The notes under the pieces were generated by a model. The model saw only the letters and a program-made list of their open reading frames with translations. It did no database searches and had not been told where the DNA came from. A program made the position numbers and the translations under genes. 42,406 nucleotides of DNA. Origin: a virus. The DNA lies in IMG/VR virus record IMGVR_UViG_3300021961_000202, positions 1 to 42,406 of that record; one strand, written 5' to 3'. Positions 24,592 through 32,491 of this stretch are shown piece after piece; the first letter of the stretch is position 1, and each line of letters begins with the position of its first letter.

Positions 24592-25585
24592 AAGAGAATT
24601 CTTTTTTCGCGGCAGCATCAAGTTGCTGCATTACTTCTTCGGTAAAATACTCATCAGGGTTGGCAAGAATCTGTTTGCCATAAACTTTCTTGCCATTAAT
24701 TTCATAACGTCCAGCAACGTTCTTCCAGAGTCCAGCGATTTCTCCCAGTTCTAGAAGACCATAATACCGATCAAGACCGCGCTCATCATAATAAAGACGA
24801 ACTTCAACTTGTTGGTTTTCCTTACTCAAACGCGACTTAGCAGTCTTTGCCTTGATAATGTTTCCAACAATTTCTGTTCCATCCTTTTCCTTTTTCTTTG
24901 AGAGATGAATGATAGTAGAAGCGGCATACTTAAGACCACTACCACCACCCATTTCCTTAGTAGGAACATAAGCACCAATGACATCATAGGTGTGGTTAGT
25001 TACAATCATTGGAATATTTGCTTGACCCAATTTAAGGGTAAGCATACGAAAAGCACCTTTAATCAGTTGGGATTTAGTCATATCCCGAACTTGCTTATCA
25101 TTAAGTGCGTCAGTAATCTCTTTCTCAGTCGAAAGCATACCCAAAGAGTCTAGCACAAACATACAAGGTCTGCGCTCATCTACTGGTTTTTTAAGATGTA
25201 ACTCTACTGCTTTAAGTGCTTTGCTGCGAAACTCTTCAACAGTTACAACTTCTACCCTAGCAAATCGATCAAGATCGATTCCCCGAGAAATCAACATTGA
25301 TTTATTAATAGCAGCCTCAGTATCAAAGTAGAGACAATAACCATCGGAGTGAGTATCAAGGAAATTCTTAACCACTGCGAGAGAGAAAAAAGTCTTTCCA
25401 GTACTAGACTCTCCAGCAATAGCAGTAATCTTATTCCCAGATACACCACCAAATATGCTACCTGAAACCAGTGCATTAAAAACGTATGAACCCGTATCAA
25501 CATAAGTCTCAGTCTCATCAATATCTGATGCTAACTTAGTAAAGTCATCACCAATCTCTTTTACAATATCTTTAAGAAAATCCAT
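24578..25585 (-). CDS. uvsX: Recombinase UvsX (RecA-like)
   Basis: Strand-exchange protein driving recombination-dependent replication and repair. The 335-aa product has Walker A GESSTGKT at 58-65, Walker B-like CMFVLDSLGML, and the loop region GGGSGLKYAASTIIHLS. Shorter than T4 UvsX (391 aa), which is usual for cyanomyoviruses. The start overlaps the 54-aa gene as TAATG and its end overlaps gp41. Confidence 0.94.
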   Translation of the reverse strand: MDFLKDIVKEIGDDFTKLASDIDETETYVDTGSYVFNALVSGSIFGGVSGNKITAIAGESSTGKTFFSLAVVKNFLDTHSDGYCLYFDTEAAINKSMLISRGIDLDRFARVEVVTVEEFRSKALKAVELHLKKPVDERRPCMFVLDSLGMLSTEKEITDALNDKQVRDMTKSQLIKGAFRMLTLKLGQANIPMIVTNHTYDVIGAYVPTKEMGGGSGLKYAASTIIHLSKKKEKDGTEIVGNIIKAKTAKSRLSKENQQVEVRLYYDERGLDRYYGLLELGEIAGLWKNVAGRYEINGKKVYGKQILANPDEYFTEEVMQQLDAAAKKEFSYGTN

Positions 25586-25749
25586 TAGGCAACCATCCCG
25601 TATTCTTCACGAAGTATTTTTTTATAAGGCAAACCTTGTTCTCTGAGTTCCTTTACCAATTTAAGTTTATGATAAAGTGCAGCATCTCCTCCAAACCCAA
25701 GTGCTTTCACAATAGTATTCAGTTCTTCATCATTAATAGGCAAATCCAT
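25585..25749 (-). CDS. Small hypothetical protein upstream of uvsX (54 aa)
   Basis: Reads MDLPINDEELNTIVKALGFG, then a basic helix LYHKLKLVKELREQGLPYKK. It overlaps both neighbours as TAATG. Probably a small helical protein; the placement next to uvsX raises the possibility of a recombination accessory role, but there is no family match. Confidence 0.6.
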   Translation of the reverse strand: MDLPINDEELNTIVKALGFGGDAALYHKLKLVKELREQGLPYKKILREEYGMVA

Positions 25750-26315
25750 TAAGCTTTTTTCCATCCTTTATGAGAATTTCGTTTGTTGTTCCAAATGTCT
25801 GACATACAACTTTGCAGTAGATTTCTATCATAGCAGAATTGCGTCATATTATCAACTTCAAATATTTTACCTTCTGGGGAAATGAATTTATAAGTTTCAC
25901 ATCCCATTCCCTTTCTTATATTCTTAATTCTTTGTGGACTATGTTTTTTTCCTTTTAGTGTGTTACTTATTTTTTTTCTAACCTCCTCACTTACAACTTT
26001 TCCCCTTTGAGATTCTCCAATTTTTTTCTTTGTCTCTTCAGACATTTTTCCACTAAATCCACCATTACCACCTTTAGTTTTATTAATTAAACATCCACCC
26101 CTATCAATACCCCTTCTACCATAAAATTTTATAAGTTTTCTTTCAAGGTTTATTGATTGTTCTTCTGTCATATTCTTTTCAAAGAAAATAATTTTATCTT
26201 TATCAAAAGGAACATTAACCAAATGATGATGGGGATGGTTATGTCTTCTCCCCTTACCCTTTCCTACATAATAGATTTCATCTTTATCATCCAAATAACC
26301 ATAAACATAAAACAT
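25749..26315 (-). CDS. GIY-YIG homing endonuclease with NUMOD-type DNA-binding repeats
   Basis: The 188-aa product begins MFYVYGYLDDKDEIYYVGKGKGRR, a GIY-YIG-type core with basic and His-rich residues after it. From about residue 88 come NUMOD3-like repeats (SEETKKKIGESQRGK, SEEVRKKISNTLKGK, SPQRIKNIRKG) that contact DNA in I-TevI-like enzymes. The C-terminus (EVDNMTQFCYDRNLL ... NSHKGWKK) resembles another NUMOD/IENR-type module. It lies between gp43 and uvsX in a gap of 4 bases on one side and a TAATG overlap on the other. A late promoter GATAAATA at 26342-26349, inside the 3' end of gp43, would drive it separately. A free-standing mobile gene. Confidence 0.88.
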   Translation of the reverse strand: MFYVYGYLDDKDEIYYVGKGKGRRHNHPHHHLVNVPFDKDKIIFFEKNMTEEQSINLERKLIKFYGRRGIDRGGCLINKTKGGNGGFSGKMSEETKKKIGESQRGKVVSEEVRKKISNTLKGKKHSPQRIKNIRKGMGCETYKFISPEGKIFEVDNMTQFCYDRNLLQSCMSDIWNNKRNSHKGWKKA

Positions 26316-26318
26316 ACT

Positions 26319-28820
26319 TTACAAAAAGAAACTTTCTAATGTATTTATCTTGGTTACATTCCAACCAATAGCATCAAGGATGGATTTTAGTGGTTCTACA
26401 AAACTCTTCTCAAATTGTAGTTCATAGTCAATGTATTTGTCAAGACCAAGTTCCTTAGGAAAATCTTGAATGAAAGAAATGATATTCTCTTGAATAATGT
26501 TTGGTTTTTTCAAATAAACAAACTTAATCTTCTCACCATTAGAAATCAAAGAATACTTATTAGTGAGTTTCTTTTCTTTCACATAATGATTAAAGAGAAG
26601 TGCTCCACGAATATGAATGGGAGTTTTGTGGGCATAAATGGTTGATGGTGATTGATATTTGCGAACATCAGATGCTGTGCGAGGAAAAGCAATCTGTTCT
26701 GGTGGTAAAGACTTGAACTCTTCGCGGCACTTATCAATAAAATTGATAACATCATCTTCTGTCCCACTCATCATCAGTTTGAGACCATCCTTAATCATCT
26801 TACGACAAGGTGCTGGTGTAGAAGATTTAACTGCCTCAATACCCATCATTTTCAGTTTAGGTTCTTCATAGCGTACACCTTCACTATCCCAGACATTTAA
26901 GATATAACGCTTCTTAGCAGTCCAGATTCCACGTTCAGCAATATTCTCACGCTTCATCTGCATCTTTTGATCGTATGCGTTCACATACTCCGCCAGTTCT
27001 TGGTAGCAACCTTCAATATATTTTTCAAGTTCCACCTTACAGACCTTATCAAGGAACGTGACAATGCCTTCAGTAGTTTTCTCTCTTCCATTGAATATAG
27101 TTTCAACCAGAGGACCCATATTAAGATAAATGGAGTCGGTATCAGAAGCAATAACATAATCAACCTCACTAGTTTTGAGAATCTTGTTCAGATAGGCATT
27201 CATCTTGTTCTCAATCCAACGAATGGAAACCTGACCAGACAAGGTGATTGCCTCAGCGTTTGCTAGTTTGTAGTAACGGAAATACTGATTGCCGATAGCA
27301 CCATAAGCAGAGTTAAGTTGAATCTTCCTCGCCATCTGAATGTTATTGCACCGAGCAATCTCCTTTTCCAGTTCCTTTGTTTTTTTCTTTTCATATTCTT
27401 GCTTGGCGGCAAGCATTTTCTTTTTGTAAATGGTTCGATCCTGATAGATCTTTTCCATCAGTTCTGGTAGAAATCCACGCACATCTTTACGGAACATTGC
27501 ACCGTTAGCACAGACTGCTTTGTCTTTGTAAAGTTCAAATGTGATTTCCTGGTTCAAGATTTTATCGACAGTTACAGTCGGGTGCTTCTCATCCAGAAGA
27601 GTTTCTGGTGAAATGTTGTACTGCATAATAAGGTGTGGATACAGTGAGTTCAAGTCAAAACTCACCACCCAGTCATACTTTCCAGGAATAGGTTCCTTCA
27701 CATATGCACCAGCATACTTAGAATCCTTATCAGAACGCTCCTTAGGGGGAATAACAATATTCCTTTTTTTCAGATAGTTGTAGATAATAGTATCCCACAT
27801 CCTCACCTGAGAAAATACATCAGCATAGTTTGCCTTAGCGTCATATGCCATCGTGATTGCAAGTTCAATCAGTTTCATCTTGTCTTCCATTCGGTCAACA
27901 AGTTCCACGTCAACGATGTTGTATTCTACAAACTTTTGCCAACCCTTCGTATAGAAGTCCTTGAAGGTATCAAACTCAGAGTGATCCAGTTTTTTCTGAC
28001 CAAGTTCAACCTCAGCAATATAATCCAAGCGATAGGATTCCTGTGCCTTATAAGTAAACTTCTTGTAAAGGTTTAGGTAATCAAGTTGAGTAATACCACC
28101 AACATCATAAGAAATGTGTTTACGACCTGCGATATAGATCTCATCTTCAGTCACAAGACCCCAAGGTGACATACGTTTCATCAACTTCTCACCCAGAACA
28201 CGATCCAGACGACGAACAAGGTACGGAATATCGTACAGTTCAATATTCCATCCAGTAACAACTTCTGGTGTATTTTCTTCAATCATCCACCAATGAATGA
28301 AATCATTGAGAAGATCGTACTCACTGGAAAAAGAACGATACTCTACGTTTTTCTGCTGATTGTTAAAAGGACCTTGACCCCAAGTACGAATCTTTTTAGA
28401 GGAATAATCCTGAATAGTAATAAGGAGAACTTCCTCTGCTGCAGATTCTACATCAGGAAATCCATTTTCCGATGCAACCTCAATATCAAGAGTAGTAACT
28501 TTGATCTTATTAATATCAAACTTCAATTCTTCCTCAGGATACATTTCAGAAATATACTGATAAATGTATTGAGTGTTTCCAAAGATTTTGAAGTTTTCTA
28601 CACCCTCATATTTTTTTACAAACTCACGACAATCACGAACAGAACCAGGTTGCACTGATTCAACATATTCCCCGTTCAATGTTTGATATTTAGTTTTTTT
28701 ATTTGCAGGGACAAAAAGAGTCGGGTTAAACTTCTCACGGGTCATAAAGTGTTTACCATCTTCATAACCACGAACAAGGAAGTTATCCCCGACCATTTGA
28801 ACGTTTGTGTAAAATCGCAT
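26319..28820 (-). CDS. 43: DNA polymerase, family B (T4 gp43-like)
   Basis: Replicative polymerase with proofreading exonuclease. The 833-aa product has exonuclease motif TTLDIEVAS with D112/E114, polymerase motif A SFDLNSLYPHL (about 387-397), motif B KIQLNSAYGAIGN (499-511) and motif C IASDTDSIY with D560 and D562. The C-terminus TLESFFL is a likely sliding-clamp contact. Slightly shorter than T4 gp43 (898 aa), as expected for cyanomyoviruses, and uninterrupted by introns. The start overlaps the small upstream gene as TAATG. Confidence 0.97.
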   Translation of the reverse strand: MRFYTNVQMVGDNFLVRGYEDGKHFMTREKFNPTLFVPANKKTKYQTLNGEYVESVQPGSVRDCREFVKKYEGVENFKIFGNTQYIYQYISEMYPEEELKFDINKIKVTTLDIEVASENGFPDVESAAEEVLLITIQDYSSKKIRTWGQGPFNNQQKNVEYRSFSSEYDLLNDFIHWWMIEENTPEVVTGWNIELYDIPYLVRRLDRVLGEKLMKRMSPWGLVTEDEIYIAGRKHISYDVGGITQLDYLNLYKKFTYKAQESYRLDYIAEVELGQKKLDHSEFDTFKDFYTKGWQKFVEYNIVDVELVDRMEDKMKLIELAITMAYDAKANYADVFSQVRMWDTIIYNYLKKRNIVIPPKERSDKDSKYAGAYVKEPIPGKYDWVVSFDLNSLYPHLIMQYNISPETLLDEKHPTVTVDKILNQEITFELYKDKAVCANGAMFRKDVRGFLPELMEKIYQDRTIYKKKMLAAKQEYEKKKTKELEKEIARCNNIQMARKIQLNSAYGAIGNQYFRYYKLANAEAITLSGQVSIRWIENKMNAYLNKILKTSEVDYVIASDTDSIYLNMGPLVETIFNGREKTTEGIVTFLDKVCKVELEKYIEGCYQELAEYVNAYDQKMQMKRENIAERGIWTAKKRYILNVWDSEGVRYEEPKLKMMGIEAVKSSTPAPCRKMIKDGLKLMMSGTEDDVINFIDKCREEFKSLPPEQIAFPRTASDVRKYQSPSTIYAHKTPIHIRGALLFNHYVKEKKLTNKYSLISNGEKIKFVYLKKPNIIQENIISFIQDFPKELGLDKYIDYELQFEKSFVEPLKSILDAIGWNVTKINTLESFFL
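26342..26349 (-). promoter_or_regulatory. Late promoter motif for the homing endonuclease gene
   Basis: GATAAATA followed by CATTAGAAAG on the minus strand, inside the end of gp43 and 26 bases before the ATG at 26315. Confidence 0.5.
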
Positions 28821-29080
28821 TATGCAGTTAGTTCAAGATACTTTTCAATGATTTCTGTTTTGGGATCAGCGATTGTTAAAATATCACTAGATCTAATCAT
28901 ATATTCAGATTGTTCAGAAGCATTAACCCATGGTGTCATATTTTCCAAATCATGAAAACGATATGGATTAATAAGTTTACAATCTGGTTCACCAATATCA
29001 GCGGATAACTCTATGATTTCAGTAATTAAAAGAACATCTACGCTGAGTAAAATACATTTTACAATTCTATCATCATTCAT
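28820..29080 (-). CDS. Small hypothetical protein, diverged paralogue of its upstream neighbour
   Basis: An 86-aa product started at ATG 29080 with GAGG about 9 bases upstream. It keeps the order of the neighbouring 114-aa protein: an N-terminal strand pair (IVKCILLSVDVLLITEII), a middle INPYR, then TPWV, SSDILTIADP and a helix ending EKYLELTA. Both look like small Sm-like or beta-barrel proteins. It overlaps the neighbour by 8 bases and gp43 by TAATG, so the pair is expressed with the polymerase. Fold and role are inferred. Confidence 0.55.
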   Translation of the reverse strand: MNDDRIVKCILLSVDVLLITEIIELSADIGEPDCKLINPYRFHDLENMTPWVNASEQSEYMIRSSDILTIADPKTEIIEKYLELTA

Positions 29081-29417
29081 CACCCACAACCTCTGTTTCA
29101 GTTACATCTAGTGGAATTCCAGTTTTGTCCTTATACATTTCTTCAACGGAAGGAATAGGATCACAAATTGTAGTAACATAGTCTCTTGCAACAACAAATT
29201 CTTTATCTTTTGATAAGATCAACCAAGGAGTAAGAACTACATCGATTTCATAATTGGATTTCCCAGTATCACTTTCAGTAAGAACCATTTTTTCTTTTGT
29301 TTCAACGTAGTGTGGATTTCCTAAAAGATATCCACGCACAATTTCATCAGAAACAAGTTCTTTTGCATCAGCAATGATAGTTTCTCCTGTTTTAAGGAGC
29401 ATCAGTTTTATAGACAT
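29073..29417 (-). CDS. Small hypothetical protein, possible Sm-like fold
   Basis: The 114-aa product begins MSIKLMLLKTGETIIADAKE, a pattern common at the start of Sm/LSm barrels (strand, TGE turn, strand), then NPHYVE, VVLTPWLILS, FVVARDYVTTICDP and VEEMYKDK. The same landmarks recur in the next gene, so the two are paralogues. The RNA- or nucleotide-binding idea comes only from the resemblance to Sm-like folds. Upstream is the hsp20 terminator. Confidence 0.55.
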   Translation of the reverse strand: MSIKLMLLKTGETIIADAKELVSDEIVRGYLLGNPHYVETKEKMVLTESDTGKSNYEIDVVLTPWLILSKDKEFVVARDYVTTICDPIPSVEEMYKDKTGIPLDVTETEVVGDE

Positions 29418-29447
29418 TTTGTTCCGGTTACCTCAGTCATTTTAGCA

Positions 29448-29490
29448 AGAAAAAGGGGAGGTGTCAACTGGATTTTGCCAGTTGCCTCCC
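29448..29490 (-). terminator. Intrinsic terminator after hsp20
   Basis: GGGAGG...AACTGG pairs with CCAGTT...CCTCCC in a long hairpin (29456-29490) with a short internal asymmetry, followed by CTTTTTC. It separates hsp20 from the gp43 unit. Confidence 0.8.
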
Positions 29491-29510
29491 GCGCCGACGA
29501 TATTCGAAGT

Positions 29511-29518
29511 TATTTATA
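29511..29518 (-). promoter_or_regulatory. TATAAATA overlapping the hsp20 stop
   Basis: Exact late-type core on the minus strand, but it lies just upstream of the hsp20 terminator, so any transcript would meet the hairpin at once. It could serve the 114-aa gene by leaky read-through or be chance. Confidence 0.25.
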
Positions 29519-29948
29519 GATAATCTTTACGAGCATGATGTTCGGGAACAATCTTACCAAGAGTTACAGTTAACAATCCATCCTCAAATGTAACCTCTTT
29601 GATTGTAGTGTCGTCCGATAATGTCCATGCTCTCTTGAAAGATCGTTGAGCCAGTCCCTTATGGACGTAACGGGTATCAGACTCCCTATCCTCCTTTTGT
29701 CCTTCGATAAAAAGTTTTCCATACTCCGTGTATACATTTACTTCCTCCTTTTTAAATCCAGCAAGTGCAAGTTCTAAACGAGATTCTACATTACTCACCT
29801 GAACAAGGTTATATGGGGGATAATTAGAAGTTGTTTCATGAAGTTTAAAAATACGATCAAAGTATTCATCCATTCCGATGCTATTACGAGTAATCCTATC
29901 CATAAGGGTAGGAAGATCCGCAGCAGTATACCGTGAAAGGTTAGTCAT
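29514..29948 (-). CDS. hsp20: Small heat shock protein, Hsp20/IbpA family
   Basis: The 144-aa product (start 29948, with AAGGAG 8 bases upstream) has an alpha-crystallin domain: RLELALAGFKKEEVNVYTEY, KLFIEGQKE, and the terminal FEDGLLTVTLGKIVPE. Small heat shock proteins hold unfolding proteins; in cyanophages they are common and probably help folding of virion proteins during infection. It forms a one-gene unit between two terminators with a TATAAT element upstream at 30007-30012. Confidence 0.92.
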   Translation of the reverse strand: MTNLSRYTAADLPTLMDRITRNSIGMDEYFDRIFKLHETTSNYPPYNLVQVSNVESRLELALAGFKKEEVNVYTEYGKLFIEGQKEDRESDTRYVHKGLAQRSFKRAWTLSDDTTIKEVTFEDGLLTVTLGKIVPEHHARKDYL

Positions 29949-30006
29949 TATGGTAGCTCCTTTAAAAGCGAGTTTGTGTTGTGTGGACCCCGAAGGCGTC
30001 CTTATC

Positions 30007-30012
30007 ATTATA
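30007..30012 (-). promoter_or_regulatory. Sigma70-like -10 element (TATAAT) upstream of hsp20
   Basis: TATAAT on the minus strand, 59 bases before the ATG of hsp20; no clear -35 box. A leader hairpin GGACGCC-TTCG-GGGTCC type (UUCG loop) lies between it and the gene. Confidence 0.45.
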
Positions 30013-30025
30013 TATCGATAACCAA

Positions 30026-30050
30026 TAAAAAAGGGAGTGCGGAACTCCCT
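30026..30050 (-). terminator. Intrinsic terminator after regA
   Basis: AGGGAGT-TCCGC-ACTCCCT (7-bp stem) followed by TTTTTTATT on the minus strand, directly downstream of the regA stop. Confidence 0.85.
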
Positions 30051-30056
30051 ACAAAA

Positions 30057-30497
30057 TCATTCGGTTTCTTCCACCCTTTTCTTTTTTGCACCAATATTAT
30101 ACTTGGTTTCTAGAATCCAATCGCCCTTATCCTTATAAGCAAGAACTTTAATTTGGTTAAGTGGAGCGATGTCCTGAATTTTAGTTACATCGACAATTGT
30201 AATCAGACCCCAATCAGCAAGAAGTTGGGCGATACGATTGCGACGCTGAACATCGTTCACGGTCAGGTTTGCGTGCTTACCATCCAGGGCAAACAGTTCC
30301 TTAAAGTGAACGAGATAGTATCTACCTTGCTTGTGTAAAATATGGCAAGACTGATAGATTTTCTTTTCCTTTCGTGAAGCGACTCCGATACGGGTCAAAG
30401 TTTCGCGTACCTTCAAAAAGTCGTCTGGTTCGTTAAGAACCACCTCAACCATTTGATCGGGCGTCCACTTCACTTCAGGTTCTTGAACGACACTCAT
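30057..30497 (-). CDS. regA: Translational repressor RegA
   Basis: RNA-binding protein that represses early mRNAs near their start codons. The 146-aa product aligns well with T4 RegA: DDFLKVRETLTRIGVASRK, KIYQSCHILHKQGRYYLVHF, and LLADWGLITIVD. It has about 12 extra residues at each end relative to T4. It overlaps gp62 as ATGA, completing the T4-like order 44-62-regA. It ends the unit with a terminator. Confidence 0.94.
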   Translation of the reverse strand: MSVVQEPEVKWTPDQMVEVVLNEPDDFLKVRETLTRIGVASRKEKKIYQSCHILHKQGRYYLVHFKELFALDGKHANLTVNDVQRRNRIAQLLADWGLITIVDVTKIQDIAPLNQIKVLAYKDKGDWILETKYNIGAKKKRVEETE

Positions 30498-30874
30498 TTT
30501 GTTCCTCCAGTTTCAAATTTCGATTTTATAAAAGTAAGTTGTTCGTTTGTTAGAATCTTCAAAGCTTGTTTTGCCTTCTCATTACTATAACCATAATAAC
30601 GTTTGACATAATCAAGATCTTTGATTTTATCTTGTCGGATCCAGGGAGAAAATCTCTTCTTTTTCCTCAGACTATTTATAAAAAAATCATACTGCAACTT
30701 CTTTGGAAGGAAATGATATCGATTCATTTCATTAGCATACATCACACAATCAATGTGTCCAGATAGACAACGATTGATAATATAAGGAGCATATTCCTTC
30801 TCAATAGAAGGATCCTCATCAATCAGATGATTCTTCGTTTGATTGATCGAGTTTAACCAGTCCTTCAATTCCAT
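30494..30874 (-). CDS. 62: Sliding-clamp loader small subunit, T4 gp62-like
   Basis: Partner of gp44 in loading clamp gp45. The 126-aa product is started at 30874 (MELKDWLNSINQTKNHLIDE); an upstream extension of 18 codons is in frame but reads through the end of dam. The sequence KEYAPYIINRCLSGHIDCV, HFLPKKLQYDFFINSL and RYYGYSNEKAKQALKIL is typical of cyanomyovirus gp62 as I know it, shorter than T4 gp62 (187 aa). The gene starts inside dam, so translation is coupled to it. Confidence 0.85.
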   Translation of the reverse strand: MELKDWLNSINQTKNHLIDEDPSIEKEYAPYIINRCLSGHIDCVMYANEMNRYHFLPKKLQYDFFINSLRKKKRFSPWIRQDKIKDLDYVKRYYGYSNEKAKQALKILTNEQLTFIKSKFETGGTK

Positions 30875-31703
30875 AATTAAAAAGCAAGAGTTCTTTACGT
30901 TGTTTTTGCTCACGCATATATTCACCAACTGAACGCATCGTATAAGTTAGATCAAACTCAGCAGCATTCCAGTTCTTAAAACGATCCTTTACAAGTTGAT
31001 CAGAGTTATAACTTACCAATTGATCCATATTATTAGTATCACAATCGGTAGCAAACTTATCGTGATCAAATCCTTTGTGCATTGATCCCTTGCGCCCATA
31101 GAGATTATCCTTAATATCATAAGGAGGATCGAGATACATAAAAGCACCTTCGTTTCCATCCATTAGATAATCGTATGAGTAATTAGTTATACGCCAGTTT
31201 TTAATTAGTTCAGAATATGCAGGCAGTTTTTCAATCCCTCGCATTGAGAAGTTGGAGTTTGATGCTTGTTCTGAAAATGATGAACTCTCTGTGAGACCAC
31301 TGAAACTACACTTATTGACAATGTAAAAAGCCACAGCACGATCAATGCTTGGCAAATCTTTGTCATTAACTTGCTCCTTTGCTTTAAGAAAAAGTTCTTT
31401 CGCCAGGACAGGAGTATTGTTTGTCGTCTTAAGATCTACAAGTTTATCTTTAAGGTCAGCACCAAACATCTGGAGTTGTTGCCAGAAGTTTACAAGCGGT
31501 TCATAAAGGTCATTTACCCAAATATCTAGGTTAGGATATTTCTTGGTGATATAAATCGCAACACTTCCACCACCAAGAAATGGTTCACGAAATTCTTGGT
31601 AGTTACTAAGATCTGGAAAGTAAGGTCCCATCTTTTCGCAAGCACGGGACTTGCCGCCAGGATATCTTAAACAAGTTTTAAGAGATTTTTGTGTGTAAGG
31701 CAT
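30819..31703 (-). CDS. dam: DNA N6-adenine methyltransferase, Dam/D12 class
   Basis: The 294-aa product has the SAM-binding motif RYPGGKSRA (13-21) with EPFLGGGS (40-47) and the catalytic motif LDPPYD (DPPY 192-195), the order of Dam-type D12 methylases. Start at 31703 with GGAG 7 bases upstream. Methylation could protect phage DNA from host restriction or mark it for repair or packaging; target sequence cannot be told. It sits between clamp-loader genes gp44 and gp62, which are normally adjacent, and overlaps gp62 and the upstream endonuclease. A phage-encoded orphan methylase inserted into the replication block is the notable point. Confidence 0.9.
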   Translation of the reverse strand: MPYTQKSLKTCLRYPGGKSRACEKMGPYFPDLSNYQEFREPFLGGGSVAIYITKKYPNLDIWVNDLYEPLVNFWQQLQMFGADLKDKLVDLKTTNNTPVLAKELFLKAKEQVNDKDLPSIDRAVAFYIVNKCSFSGLTESSSFSEQASNSNFSMRGIEKLPAYSELIKNWRITNYSYDYLMDGNEGAFMYLDPPYDIKDNLYGRKGSMHKGFDHDKFATDCDTNNMDQLVSYNSDQLVKDRFKNWNAAEFDLTYTMRSVGEYMREQKQRKELLLFNYGIEGLVKLDQSNEESSD

Positions 31704-32091
31704 TCAATTTCTCCATAATCATTTCATACTTTTCTCGGCGTCTATTACCAAGATAAGGTTTCATCAATTCAGACCATCTTTTTGCTGCTTCACCTTGAAG
31801 GTTTATGTAATAAGTTGGTTTTTGACCTGCTGCTTTATGGACTGGACCGCCATCAGTATAAGTTATTTTCCTACCATCCATTATAGCAGCAACACGCTCC
31901 ATAATATCTTGATCAGTCATAGACATACTCATAGAAAGATAGTCCTTTTCAGTATAAGTTTTTCCATTAGCAAAGGTTCTTGTTCTTCCTTTTTTATAAG
32001 ACCAAGACCCCTCACCTTCCCATATACCAGTAATCCAAGCAAGTTCAGTTTCTGTTGGTTCTCTATGTTCGTAGATAGTACCTTTAGCCAT
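31678..32091 (-). CDS. LAGLIDADG-type homing endonuclease, single motif
   Basis: The 137-aa product has one motif at residues 17-30, LAWITGIWEGEGSW, matching the LAGLIDADG helix (consensus xLAGxxEGEGxF), with a following beta-rich domain (SMSMSMTDQDIMERV, YYINLQGEAAKRW, KPYLGNRRREKYEMI). One-motif enzymes act as homodimers. It overlaps dam by 26 bases and begins 21 bases after the 73-aa gene, with a hairpin in between. Likely a mobile gene that entered the 44-62 interval with or near dam. Confidence 0.8.
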   Translation of the reverse strand: MAKGTIYEHREPTETELAWITGIWEGEGSWSYKKGRTRTFANGKTYTEKDYLSMSMSMTDQDIMERVAAIMDGRKITYTDGGPVHKAAGQKPTYYINLQGEAAKRWSELMKPYLGNRRREKYEMIMEKLNALHTKIS

Positions 32092-32103
32092 AACTTATAA
32101 ACT

Positions 32104-32129
32104 ACTCCACTTCTATTTAGTAGTGGAGT
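32104..32129 (-). other. Hairpin before the LAGLIDADG gene
   Basis: ACTCCACT and AGTGGAGT form a perfect 8-bp stem with a 10-base loop, straddling the stop of the 73-aa gene. The right arm carries GGAG, 13 bases before the endonuclease ATG, so folding could limit its translation, as reported for T4 homing-endonuclease leaders. Confidence 0.55.
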
Positions 32130-32334
32130 TATTTTCATAATCAATAGGGTGATACTTCAAATATTCTCTAAAAGTGAGTTTCATTTCTTTCTGCGTCATA
32201 CCACAATGCTTTGCGGCAGCGGGAAGAGTCATTTTTGCACGAAAGAGACCTTCATTCGCCTCTTTCACATTCTCAGGAGTTGTCTTTACTGGATGTTCGA
32301 CAAGATTTGCTTTATTGATTTTTAGTAGTCCCAT
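32113..32334 (-). CDS. Small hypothetical protein, possible helix-turn-helix
   Basis: The 73-aa product has an extended start (MGLLKINKANLVEHP) and a helical core TLPAAAKHCGMTQKEMKLTFREYLKYHP that resembles a helix-turn-helix (AAKHCGMTQKEM). It overlaps the membrane-protein gene upstream by 23 bases. A DNA-binding role is possible but unproven. Confidence 0.6.
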   Translation of the reverse strand: MGLLKINKANLVEHPVKTTPENVKEANEGLFRAKMTLPAAAKHCGMTQKEMKLTFREYLKYHPIDYENNSTTK

Positions 32335-32491
32335 CGTAGATACACCTTACAGAAATTTCAGTATTTTTAGTTGCTTGTGCCATTTCACGATATCCAGTTC
32401 CAACGTAAATTTGTCCGCCAACTACGGCAACTGCCATCAGACCCCAAAAAATATAGTACCACTTTGCTTTTACTTGATGCTTTTTACTCAT
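32312..32491 (-). CDS. Small single-helix membrane protein (59 aa)
   Basis: Reads MSKKHQVKAKWYYIFWGLMA and continues VAVVGGQIYVGTGYREM, a basic cytoplasmic N-terminus, one membrane helix (about 12-32) and a short outer or periplasmic tail. The ATG overlaps the gp44 stop by ATGA. Found at this position in other cyanomyoviruses as I recall. Function unknown; it may tether replication proteins or act on the host membrane. Confidence 0.65.
   Translation of the reverse strand: MSKKHQVKAKWYYIFWGLMAVAVVGGQIYVGTGYREMAQATKNTEISVRCIYDGTTKNQ

Noticed and set aside
26319-28820. An intron or intein in the polymerase gene
   Set aside because: gp43 motifs run in normal order and spacing over 833 residues without an insertion; the homing endonuclease lies after the gene.
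30673-30680. TATAAATA on the minus strand inside gp62
   Set aside because: It matches the late core exactly but lies in the middle of a coding region with no start codon nearby at a suitable distance; regA begins about 180 bases later. Probably chance.
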